Assembly: GCF_902712915.1 (NCBI RefSeq)
Contig: NZ_CACTIA010000005.1
Span: forward strand, 806,001 to 870,000
From: Acidiphilium sp. C61
GTDB taxonomy: Bacteria; Pseudomonadota; Alphaproteobacteria; Acetobacterales; Acetobacteraceae
DNA length: 64,000 bases
Direction: 5' to 3'
Shown here piece by piece: positions 40,178-48,626 of this stretch. The notes under the pieces were generated by a model. The model did no database searches. It saw nothing but the letters and a program-made list of their open reading frames with translations, and had not been told where the DNA came from. The position numbers and the translations under genes are program-made. How positions within the stretch are numbered: the stretch's first letter is position 1; every line of letters starts with the position of its first letter.

Positions 40178-41373
40178 GAGGACGCTCCCTTGGCGGATGA
40201 CGATGTGGCGGCCTGCCGGGGCAGGAGGACGAAGATGCGGCCGGTTTCGGCCTCGGCGCTCGCCCGCGCCGCGGCCTTGCTGCCAAGGCCGAAGAAGATC
40301 TGCAGCGCCGAGGTGCCGTGCGCGCCGACATCGACATCCTGCGCCGTGGTCAGGCGGGCGAGCGTTTTGGTGGCGATGAAGACCGGTGCGCCGAGCGGGA
40401 TCGTCTTCGCGTCGACCGCCGCCGAGCCTTCCGGTGCCAGCGGCACGTCGAGCGCGCCCGGCGTGCCGAGACCATCCGGCACGCCACGGATCCGCTTGAA
40501 GAACACGTAGTTCCTGTTGGCGTCCATCAACCCGCGCGCGGCTGTGGGATGGGCGAGCAGCCAGGCGCGGATCGAGGTGATCGAGACATCGTCAGGCTTT
40601 AGATACCCCTTCTCCACCATCAGCTTGCCGATCGGCGTGTAGACACGCCCATTGGTGCCATCGAACCCGAGATCGATCAGCGTGCCATCCGGCAGGCGCA
40701 GCCGGGCCGCGCCCTGGAGCTGGATCATGTAGGCATCGACCGGGTTCTTCACCCAGGCCACGACCTTGGCGAGGCGGCGGATCGCACCGCCCTCGATCTG
40801 GGCGCGGCTGTAATAGGGAACCATGGTGCCGTAGCGCAGCCGACCGACGATACGCCGCTTGCCCGTCGTGTCGCGGAAGGCGGAAAGATTGGCGTCCACC
40901 AGGTCGCGCGGGCGGGCATAGATCGGCACGACATAGCCGTCTTCGCGGATTTCCGAACCGGGGTAGACCGGCTCGTAATAGCCGGTGATGCGGGTGGTGC
41001 CGGAGGCGGCATAGGGCACGAGCCAGGTCTGGAAGAAGCTCTGCGCCGCTGCCGCGTCATCTGGCGGCACCGACGTCGCGGCGGCGCAGGCGTCACGCCA
41101 GTCGCCGGCCTTGCCGCCGAGCGTGTCCGCAAGGCCAGCACCGCCCAGCGCCTGGTCGACCGGCATCACCGAGATCACCTTGCAGGAGCGCTGGAACGCC
41201 GGCAGGCCGGCGACGGCTTCATTCACGCTCCAGCCCGGCAGCGCGCTGTAGGCAACGCGGGACAGGCCGGAAGCGGCGCTATCCTGCCCGCCGGGGCGCG
41301 GCAGGGCACAGCCGGCGAGCAGAAGGAGGGCGGCGAGGCACGCCGGAGCATGACGCGACAGGAGAGCGCGCAT
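40174..41373 (-). CDS. mltA: Membrane-bound lytic murein transglycosylase A
   Basis: A 399-residue lipoprotein (lipobox LAGC near residue 22) that cleaves peptidoglycan glycan strands. The MltA domain shows ITGYYEPVYPGS, PIYARPRDLVD and IQLQGAARLRLPDG. The C-terminal 3D domain contains TAQDVDVG, which keeps the aspartate (D346), but the usual Asp before the FFG turn reads Gln (Q358 in ALQIFFGLG). Extra residues at the C-terminus are Ala/Ser-rich. It lies three bases after the Tim44-like gene. Confidence 0.9.
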   Translation of the reverse strand: MRALLSRHAPACLAALLLLAGCALPRPGGQDSAASGLSRVAYSALPGWSVNEAVAGLPAFQRSCKVISVMPVDQALGGAGLADTLGGKAGDWRDACAAATSVPPDDAAAAQSFFQTWLVPYAASGTTRITGYYEPVYPGSEIREDGYVVPIYARPRDLVDANLSAFRDTTGKRRIVGRLRYGTMVPYYSRAQIEGGAIRRLAKVVAWVKNPVDAYMIQLQGAARLRLPDGTLIDLGFDGTNGRVYTPIGKLMVEKGYLKPDDVSITSIRAWLLAHPTAARGLMDANRNYVFFKRIRGVPDGLGTPGALDVPLAPEGSAAVDAKTIPLGAPVFIATKTLARLTTAQDVDVGAHGTSALQIFFGLGSKAAARASAEAETGRIFVLLPRQAATSSSAKGASS

Positions 41374-41376
41374 GGT

Positions 41377-42045
41377 TCAGCCGCTGCGCGCCGCGGCGAG
41401 CCGCCATGTCGGGTCGGCGGCGCCGAGCTGCTTCTCGAAGGTCCAGAGATCGATCATCTCGGTCATCGATTCGGTGCCGGCGATCACCTGGCCCTGGCCG
41501 TCGCGCGTGAAGTTCTGCTGGTCGGAGACGAAGCGCACGACGATGACCGCCTCGCCGCCGATGATGTCCGCCTCGTCGATCGTGGTCTCGATGACGCGGA
41601 GGATTTCGGTGTGCTGGGTTTCGCCGGCCGCGTTGCGCGCGGTGATCGCCTGCTCGAACGTGGCCAGCACGGCCGGCGTCAGCAGCGACCGCAGCACGGC
41701 GAGATTGCCGGCGGCGAAGGCAAGCACGACGCGGCGGAAGCTGCCCTCGGCCGTTTCGAGAAAGCGGACCGGATCGAAGCCCCGCTCGGCGGCGGCGATG
41801 CGGGCGAGCGCCTGGCCGACGACCGTATGCGAGGCCGGAACCGGACGCGCGGGGCGGGACGGCTCGGCAACGCCGTCGATCACCGGCGGGCCAACGGGGC
41901 GCGGCGCGCCGCCGCCGGCGTTGGGCTCGGGCATCGGCGGCCGCTCGAACCCGGTGCGGCGGCCCAGCACGCTGCGCAGGCGCAGCACGAGGAAGCCCGC
42001 GACCAGCGCGAGAAGGACGATATCGACGGGGAATCCGGTATGCAT
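41377..42045 (-). CDS. Tim44-like domain protein
   Basis: A 222-residue protein. One N-terminal transmembrane helix (about 7-22, PVDIVLLALVAGFLVL) is followed by a Pro-rich linker and a C-terminal Tim44/NTF2-like domain (FLETAEGSFRRVVLAFA, VVRFVSDQQNFTRDG, DLWTFEKQ). Alphaproteobacterial Tim44-like (TimA) proteins are related to the mitochondrial import factor; their bacterial role is not settled. It is the first gene of the minus-strand run continuing with mltA. Confidence 0.87.
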   Translation of the reverse strand: MHTGFPVDIVLLALVAGFLVLRLRSVLGRRTGFERPPMPEPNAGGGAPRPVGPPVIDGVAEPSRPARPVPASHTVVGQALARIAAAERGFDPVRFLETAEGSFRRVVLAFAAGNLAVLRSLLTPAVLATFEQAITARNAAGETQHTEILRVIETTIDEADIIGGEAVIVVRFVSDQQNFTRDGQGQVIAGTESMTEMIDLWTFEKQLGAADPTWRLAAARSG

Positions 42046-42176
42046 GACGACAACGACACCTGTTTATGCGGGCGAGGCCCCTCCCCTCGTGATAGGCCGA
42101 GCGCGCCGCGCCCGCAACCGCGGCGGGAGGGAGCGGCGGTTTGCCGAAGCCGCCGGCTCGGGGTATCGACACGCCC

Positions 42177-42731
42177 ATGATCCTGCTTCGTCACGGCCAG
42201 AGCGAGTTCAATCTCCATTTCACGGCAACGCGGCAGGACCCGGGAATCGAGGATCCCGGCCTGACGGAGCAGGGGCATGCGCAGGCCGCCGCAGCCGCCG
42301 CCGCACTTGCGGCGCGGCCGCTGCGGCGGCTCATCGTCTCGCCCTACACGCGCACCTTGCAGACGGCGGCGCCGATGCTCGCGCAGCGCCGCCTCGATGT
42401 GGAGATCTCACCGGATATCCGCGAGCGGTTCCACTTCACCTGCGATATCGGCAGTCCGCCGGATCGCCTCGCCGCGCGGTTTCCGGAGCACGATTTCGCC
42501 CATCTGCCGCAGCAATGGTGGCCGGGGCGGACGGAATCCGAAGCCGCCGTGATCGAACGCGCCAACCGCTTCCGCAGCGCGATGGCGGCCCGGCCGGACT
42601 GGCGCGAGACCATCGTGGTCAGCCATTGGGCGTTCATCCTCGCACTGACCGGACAGTCACTGACCAACGGCACGTGGATCGAGTATGATCCCGCCTCGCC
42701 GCCGCCGTCGTCGCTGACCTGGCGTCCCTGA
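42177..42731 (+). CDS. Histidine phosphatase family protein
   Basis: A 184-residue protein of the phosphoglycerate-mutase/SixA superfamily. The catalytic motif LLRHGQSEFN lies at the extreme N-terminus, and the second catalytic His is in VVSHWAF near residue 155. RLIVSPYTRTLQTA is the conserved middle motif. The substrate is unknown. I start at ATG 42177; a TTG at 42141 is also in frame. It is divergent from the Tim44-like gene. Confidence 0.86.
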   Translation: MILLRHGQSEFNLHFTATRQDPGIEDPGLTEQGHAQAAAAAAALAARPLRRLIVSPYTRTLQTAAPMLAQRRLDVEISPDIRERFHFTCDIGSPPDRLAARFPEHDFAHLPQQWWPGRTESEAAVIERANRFRSAMAARPDWRETIVVSHWAFILALTGQSLTNGTWIEYDPASPPPSSLTWRP

Positions 42732-42859
42732 CCGCGGACCGGCGCCGGAGATCTTGAAACGTGCGCTGGACATCCAGATTTCTGCTGCCGGACACACATG
42801 CATGCGCCCATGCGGGCGCGGAAAGGCGGCAGGCGCGTGACAGGACGACCGGAGGCTGC

Positions 42860-44266
42860 ATGAGGCTCGCTAGCCTCGCCGCGGCCGCCCTGCTGCCGCT
42901 GGGTCTTGCCGGATGCGCCGTCGGCCCGGCCTTTCACCCGCCGAAAACCCCGGTTCCCGCCAGCTTCGCCGCTTCGGCTGAGGCGAAGCCGGCCTGGCCG
43001 AAACCGGGATGGTGGCGGCATTTCGGCTCGCCGGAGCTTGACCGGCTGGTGACGGCCGCAAAAGCGCATAACTTCTCGGTGATCGAGGCGATCGACCAGC
43101 TCGAGGCGGCGAACGCGCAGGCGCAGATCGCCGGCGCGCCGCTGCTGCCGGCGATCACGGCAAGCAGCAGCGGATCGTTCCAGCAGGCGCAGGCAAGCAC
43201 CGCGCGCGGGCTGCGGACAGTGGATACGCGCAGCTTCACCGCCACGTTCCAGGCCTCCTACCAGCTCGATTTCTGGGGCAGAAACTACGATGCGCTGCGC
43301 GCGGCGCAGGCGAACGCGGCGGCAGCGGAATTCAATGCCGCGACGGTGGCGCTGACCGCCGAGGCCTCGGTCGCCACCGTCTATTTCCAGGTGCTGGCCG
43401 ATCAGGACCAGCTCGGCATCGCCCAGCGCAATCTCAAGGCCGCCGAAGGCCTGCTCGCGCAGTTGCAGGCGGAATTGCAGGCCGGCATCGTCGATGCGCC
43501 GAGCGTGGCGCAGCAGGCAGCGCTGGTCGCCGCCGAGCGGGCGAACATTCCCAACCTCGTCTCGCAGCTGCGCCAGGAAGCGATCGGCCTCGGGATTCTC
43601 ACCGGGCAGGCGCCCGAGTTCCTCCGCGTTCATGGCGGCTCGCTCGGCGCGCTGCGCGTCCCGGCGCTGGCGCCGGGGCTGCCGGCGGGGCTGCTGACGC
43701 GGCGGCCCGACATCGCGGCGGCGCAGGCCACGCTGATCGCCGCCAATGCCAATGTCCGCGGTGCCATCGCCGCGTTTTATCCGTCGATCACGCTGACCGG
43801 CTCGGGCGGCTGGCAGAGCAAGGCGCTGAACCTGCTCTTCGCCCCCGGCTCGACCCTGATTTCGGCGGCGACCTCGATCGCCCAGCCGATCTTCGAGGGC
43901 GGCGCACTGACCGGGCAGTTGCGGGTAAGCCGCGCGACCTACCGGGAAGACGTCGCGAAATACGAGCAGGCGGTGGTGCAGGCCTTCAGCGATGTCGAGA
44001 CCGCGATGACCGCGCTGCGCTATGCGACCGAGCAGGAAGCGTTGCAGCGGGTTGCCGTGGCGCGTGCCCGCGCCGCGCTCGACGGGGCGAAGGCGCAGCT
44101 CAGGGCCGGCGTGGTCGATATCGGCACGGTGCTGAACGCCGAACAGACCCTGCTATCCGACGAGACGACGCTGGTGACGGGGCGGCTCACCCGGCTCGAT
44201 GCCGCGGTCAATCTGTACAAGGCGATGGGCGGCGGCTGGACGGCCGGTGCCGGCAAGGATCACTGA
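42860..44266 (+). CDS. RND efflux outer membrane lipoprotein (NodT/OprM family)
   Basis: A 468-residue TolC-like outer-membrane channel. A lipobox LAGC follows residue 16, then CAVGPAFHPPKTPVP, typical of NodT/OprM proteins. Two outer-membrane-factor repeats are present (YQLDFWGRNYDALRAA, later SIAQPIFEGGALTGQL). The start ATG 42860 has GGAGG 4-5 nt upstream. It is first in a four-gene efflux operon, 2 nt before the adaptor gene. Confidence 0.92.
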   Translation: MRLASLAAAALLPLGLAGCAVGPAFHPPKTPVPASFAASAEAKPAWPKPGWWRHFGSPELDRLVTAAKAHNFSVIEAIDQLEAANAQAQIAGAPLLPAITASSSGSFQQAQASTARGLRTVDTRSFTATFQASYQLDFWGRNYDALRAAQANAAAAEFNAATVALTAEASVATVYFQVLADQDQLGIAQRNLKAAEGLLAQLQAELQAGIVDAPSVAQQAALVAAERANIPNLVSQLRQEAIGLGILTGQAPEFLRVHGGSLGALRVPALAPGLPAGLLTRRPDIAAAQATLIAANANVRGAIAAFYPSITLTGSGGWQSKALNLLFAPGSTLISAATSIAQPIFEGGALTGQLRVSRATYREDVAKYEQAVVQAFSDVETAMTALRYATEQEALQRVAVARARAALDGAKAQLRAGVVDIGTVLNAEQTLLSDETTLVTGRLTRLDAAVNLYKAMGGGWTAGAGKDH

Positions 44267-44268
44267 CA

Positions 44269-45429
44269 ATGGCGAAACGGCGCGGACGGATCATTTTCGG
44301 GCTGGCGGCGCTCGCCCTTGCCGGCGCGGTGGCGTATCGGCTTGGGCACCGGGGGAAACCCCAGCACCGCTTTGCCGCGACCGCGATTCCGGTGAAGGTG
44401 GCGAAGGCGATGCGGGAGGACGTGCCCGTCTATCTCGATGCGCTCGGCACCGTCGTCGCCTATCACACGGTGACGGTGCAGCCGATGATCACCGGCCCGC
44501 TCACCCGCATCCTGTTCACCCAGGGCCAGTTCGTGAAGCGGGGCGATGTTCTCGCCGAGATCGACCCGGCGCCCTATCGCGCGGCCCTCGACCAGGCGGA
44601 GGCGAAGCTCGCGCAGGACAAGGCGAGCCTTGCCAATGCCGAGATGCAGGCGCGGCAATACGCCTCGCTGGTCAGGCAGAACTACACGTCGAAATTGCAG
44701 GCGGCGACGGCGCTGGCCACCGCCGCGGAAGATCGCGCGCTGGTCAAGCAGGACGAGGCCAGCATCGAGACCGACCGGATCAATCTCGGCTATACGCGGA
44801 TCACCGCGCCGATTTCCGGCCGCACCGGCATATTGCAGGTGAACGCGGGCAATATCATCGGCCCGAATACGGCCGGCGGCATCGTGGTGATCAACACGCT
44901 GCAGCCGATTTCGGTGCAGTTCAGCCTGCCGCAGCAGGACCTGCCGCAGATCGTCGCCGCGATGAAGCGCGGCAAGGTCGACCTGCTCGCGACCGCAGAG
45001 GGCGACCCGCAGACCGCCACGCTGCTCGACCGCGGCACCCTCGCCGTGCTCGACAACACGGTGAACGCCAGCACCGGCACGCTGACGCTCAAGGGCACGT
45101 TCGCCAATCCCGATCTCACGCTCTGGCCCGGCGCTTACGTGAATGTCCGCACGCTGGTGCGGACGATCGCCGGTGCGGTGACGGTGCCGCCGGTCGCGGT
45201 GCAGCAGGGGCCCGCGGGCAGTTTCGTGTTTCTCGTGAAACAACCGGCCAAGCAAGGCGGCGCGCTCACCGTGGAGGAGCGGAAGGTGACGCTCGGCGAG
45301 CAGACGGCGAACACCGTTGTCATCACCGGCGGGCTTGCCGCCGGCGATGAGGTGGTGACCGAGGGCAATTCGCGCCTCAAGGGCGGCTCGGCGATCCATG
45401 TCGTCACGGGTTCCGCCGGCGCGCCGTGA
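44269..45429 (+). CDS. RND efflux periplasmic adaptor (MdtA-like)
   Basis: A 386-residue membrane-fusion protein with an N-terminal membrane anchor (IIFGLAALALAGAVAYRLG). The lipoyl/hairpin region (GQFVKRGDVLAEIDPAPY) and the β-barrel segment (LGYTRITAPISGRTG) match MdtA-type adaptors. It bridges the inner-membrane pump and the outer-membrane channel. The stop overlaps the GTG start of the first pump gene by 4 nt. Confidence 0.93.
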   Translation: MAKRRGRIIFGLAALALAGAVAYRLGHRGKPQHRFAATAIPVKVAKAMREDVPVYLDALGTVVAYHTVTVQPMITGPLTRILFTQGQFVKRGDVLAEIDPAPYRAALDQAEAKLAQDKASLANAEMQARQYASLVRQNYTSKLQAATALATAAEDRALVKQDEASIETDRINLGYTRITAPISGRTGILQVNAGNIIGPNTAGGIVVINTLQPISVQFSLPQQDLPQIVAAMKRGKVDLLATAEGDPQTATLLDRGTLAVLDNTVNASTGTLTLKGTFANPDLTLWPGAYVNVRTLVRTIAGAVTVPPVAVQQGPAGSFVFLVKQPAKQGGALTVEERKVTLGEQTANTVVITGGLAAGDEVVTEGNSRLKGGSAIHVVTGSAGAP

Positions 45430-48400
45430 ACATCTCCGCCCCGTTCATCGCCCGGCCGGTCGCGACCTCGCTGCTCGCGATCGCATTGCTGCTGATCGGC
45501 GCGCTGGGCTATCGGGCGCTGCCGGTCTCCTCGCTGCCGCAGGTCGATTTTCCGACAATCCAGGTGGTGACCAAGCTGCCCGGCGCCTCGCCGGATACCG
45601 CCTCGAAACTGCTGACCGCACCGCTCGAACGGCAGTTCGGGCAGATTGCCGGGCTCGCGGCGATGAGCTCGATCTCGAGCCAGGGGACCAGCGCGATCAC
45701 GCTGCGCTTCGACCTATCGATGCCGATGACGACGGCGGCCCAGGACGTGCAGGCCGCGATCAACGCCGCCTCCGGCACGCTGCCGCCGAACCTGCAATAT
45801 CCGCCGACCTATTCGGAGGTGAATCCGGCGGATGCACCGATCCTGACGCTGGCGCTGACCTCGCGCACGCTGCCGCTCGATGCGATTGCCGATGCGGCGC
45901 AGACCCGCCTCGTGCCCAAGCTCTCGCAGGTGAAGGGGGTGGGCAAGGTGACGGTCGAGGGCGGGCTGACCAAGGCGATCCGCATCGACGTGAACCCTGC
46001 ACGGCTCGCCGCCTATGGCGTGTCGCTCGAGGATGTGCGCAACGCCATCGCCAATGCCAACCAGTCCGGCGCCAAGGGGGCTCTGGACGGGCATAACCAG
46101 GCCTACACGATCGGCGCCAACGACCAGATCACCGTGCCGGCGCAGTATCGCGACCTGATCATCGCCTATCGCAAGGGCGCGCCGGTGAGGCTTTCGGCGG
46201 TGGGAACGGTGAGTGCGGGCCTCGAGAACGACCTGCAGAGCGCCAGCTATGACGGCACGCCGGCGGTGGTGCTCGATATCCAGCGCCAGCCGGGGGCGAA
46301 CATCGTCAGCACGGTCGCGGATGTGCGCACGGCGCTGGCGGGGCTGCGCGCGGCGATGCCGCCGGGGATCGATGTGAAGGTCGTCGCCGACCGGACGGGG
46401 ACGATCCGCGCCTCGGTGCGCGACGTGCAGATCACGCTGATCACCGCGGCGCTTCTCGTGGTGCTGGTGATCTTCCTGTTCCTGCCCAGTCCGCGCGCGG
46501 TGCTGGTGCCGGCGGTGGCGCTGCCGCTCTCGATCGTCGCGACCTTCGCGGTGATGAACGAGCTCGGTTTCCAGCTCGACAATCTCTCGCTGATGGCGCT
46601 CACCGTCGCCTCGGGCTTCGTGGTCGACGACGCGATCGTGATGATCGAGAACATCGTCCGCTTCATCGAAGAGGGCGAATCGCCGCTGCGGGCCGCCTAT
46701 CTCGGCAGCGCGCAGATCGGCTTCACCATCGTCTCGCTCACCGTCTCGCTGGTCGCGGTGTTCATTCCGCTGCTGTTCATGCCCGGCGTGATCGGACGGC
46801 TGTTCTCGGAATTCGCGGTGACGCTGTCGATCGCGGTGGTGATTTCGGCGGTGGTGTCGCTCACGCTGACGCCGATGATGAGCGCGCGGCTCCTGCGCGG
46901 CGCCGAGGCCGCGCAGCCGGGGCGGATCGCGCGCGCGGCGGAGGCGGCGCTGGCGAGCGTGCGGGAGCGCTACCGCGCCGGCCTCGCCTGGAGCCTGCGG
47001 CACCAGCGGCTGATGCTCGCCACTTTCGCCGCGACGGTGGTAGCCACGGGGATCCTGTTCGCGATCATCCCCAAGGCGCTGCTGCCGCAGGAGGATACCG
47101 GCGCGATCGTCGCCGTGACGCAGGGCGCGCAGAGCATTTCGCTCGGCGCGATGAGCCGGTTGCAGGATCAGGCGATCCGCGCGATCCGCACCGACCCCGC
47201 GGTCGCCGGCGTCACCTCGCAGCTCGGCTCCGGCCTGACCAACCCGACGCCGAATACCGGCCGGCTCGGCATCACGCTCAAGCCGATCGGCCAGCGCGCA
47301 GGGATCGGCACGGTGATGGCGCGGTTGCAGGCGCGTCTCGCCGGGATTCCGGGGCTGCACGCCTACATGCAGCCGGTGCAGGACATCACCCTTTCCTCGC
47401 GCGTCTCGCCGACGCAATACCAATACACGCTCACCGATGCCGACCAGGCGGAGCTTGACGCCTGGGCGCCGAAGATCCGGGCCGCCCTCGCGGCACTGCC
47501 GCAGATCACCGACCTCGCCAGCGACCAGCAGAACCAGGGGCTGGAGACCTATATCGACGTCAACCGCACCGCCGCGGCGCGGCTCGGCATCTCGATGGCG
47601 ACGATCGAGGCGACGCTCTACGACGCGTTCGGGCAGCGGCAGGTCAGCACGATCTATGCGCAGAATGCGCAGTATCGGGTGGTGCTCGGCGTCGATCCCG
47701 CCTATGCGCGCTCGCCGCAGGCGCTCGCCAGCCTCTACGTGCCGACCGGCAGTCTTTCGGCCAGCACCTCGGCAGCATCGCTCGGCCCCGGCGGGTCGGT
47801 GAGCGGCACCAGCACCACGAGCACGGGGGCTGCGGGCAGCGCCAGCACGAGTGTCGCAGGCGAGGTGCCGCTGCTGGAGGTGGCAAAGATCGACCAGCGC
47901 TACGGCCCGCTCGCGATCACCAGGGAAGACCAGTTCCCCTCGGTCACGCTCAGCTTCAACCTCGCGAAGGGCGCATCGCTCGGCGCCGCCGAGAGTGCGA
48001 TTCGCGGGGCGGAGCGGACGCTCGGCGTGCCGGATACGGTGAGCGGCCAGTTTTCGGGGGCGGCGGCGGCGTTCGAAACCTCGCTCGCGCAGGAGCCGTG
48101 GCTGATTTTCGCCGCCCTCGTCGTCATCTACATCGTGCTCGGCGTGCTCTATGAAAGCACGATCCATCCGGTGACGATCCTGTCCACCCTGCCCTCGGCC
48201 GGGATCGGCGCGCTGCTCGCGCTGATGCTGTTCGGCGCGGATTTCACCCTGGTGGCGCTGGTCGGCATCGTGCTGCTGATGGGCATCGTGAAGAAGAACG
48301 GCATCATCATGGTCGATTTCGCGATCGAGGCCGAGCGCACGCGGGGGCTGAGCCCGGAAGCGGCGATCACCGAGGCGGCGATCCTGCGGTTCCGCCCGAT

Positions 48401-48623
48401 CATGATGACGACGATGGCGGCCCTGCTCGGCGCCGTGCCGCTGGTGCTTGAGGGCGGCGCCGGCGCCGAGCTGCGCGCGCCGCTCGGCATCACCATCATC
48501 GGCGGCCTGCTGGTCAGCCAGCTGCTCACGCTGTTCACGACACCGGTGATCTATCTCGCGATGGACCGGCTGCGGCCGGCGCGGCGGGGAGAGCCGGCGG
48601 CGCAACCCGATCCGGCGGACTAG
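45426..48623 (+). CDS. RND efflux permease, first subunit (MdtB-like)
   Basis: A 1065-residue inner-membrane proton/drug antiporter with twelve transmembrane helices and two large periplasmic loops. The proton-relay pair is in GFVVDDAIVMIENI and the relay Lys in MGIVKKNG. A Ser/Thr/Gly-rich insertion of about 38 residues (roughly 775-812, nt 47748-47861) lies in the second periplasmic loop and is absent from the next pump. The GTG start overlaps the adaptor gene by 4 nt. Two unlike permeases in one operon suggest an MdtBC- or MuxBC-type mixed trimer. Confidence 0.94.
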   Translation: MNISAPFIARPVATSLLAIALLLIGALGYRALPVSSLPQVDFPTIQVVTKLPGASPDTASKLLTAPLERQFGQIAGLAAMSSISSQGTSAITLRFDLSMPMTTAAQDVQAAINAASGTLPPNLQYPPTYSEVNPADAPILTLALTSRTLPLDAIADAAQTRLVPKLSQVKGVGKVTVEGGLTKAIRIDVNPARLAAYGVSLEDVRNAIANANQSGAKGALDGHNQAYTIGANDQITVPAQYRDLIIAYRKGAPVRLSAVGTVSAGLENDLQSASYDGTPAVVLDIQRQPGANIVSTVADVRTALAGLRAAMPPGIDVKVVADRTGTIRASVRDVQITLITAALLVVLVIFLFLPSPRAVLVPAVALPLSIVATFAVMNELGFQLDNLSLMALTVASGFVVDDAIVMIENIVRFIEEGESPLRAAYLGSAQIGFTIVSLTVSLVAVFIPLLFMPGVIGRLFSEFAVTLSIAVVISAVVSLTLTPMMSARLLRGAEAAQPGRIARAAEAALASVRERYRAGLAWSLRHQRLMLATFAATVVATGILFAIIPKALLPQEDTGAIVAVTQGAQSISLGAMSRLQDQAIRAIRTDPAVAGVTSQLGSGLTNPTPNTGRLGITLKPIGQRAGIGTVMARLQARLAGIPGLHAYMQPVQDITLSSRVSPTQYQYTLTDADQAELDAWAPKIRAALAALPQITDLASDQQNQGLETYIDVNRTAAARLGISMATIEATLYDAFGQRQVSTIYAQNAQYRVVLGVDPAYARSPQALASLYVPTGSLSASTSAASLGPGGSVSGTSTTSTGAAGSASTSVAGEVPLLEVAKIDQRYGPLAITREDQFPSVTLSFNLAKGASLGAAESAIRGAERTLGVPDTVSGQFSGAAAAFETSLAQEPWLIFAALVVIYIVLGVLYESTIHPVTILSTLPSAGIGALLALMLFGADFTLVALVGIVLLMGIVKKNGIIMVDFAIEAERTRGLSPEAAITEAAILRFRPIMMTTMAALLGAVPLVLEGGAGAELRAPLGITIIGGLLVSQLLTLFTTPVIYLAMDRLRPARRGEPAAQPDPAD

Positions 48624-48626
48624 GCG

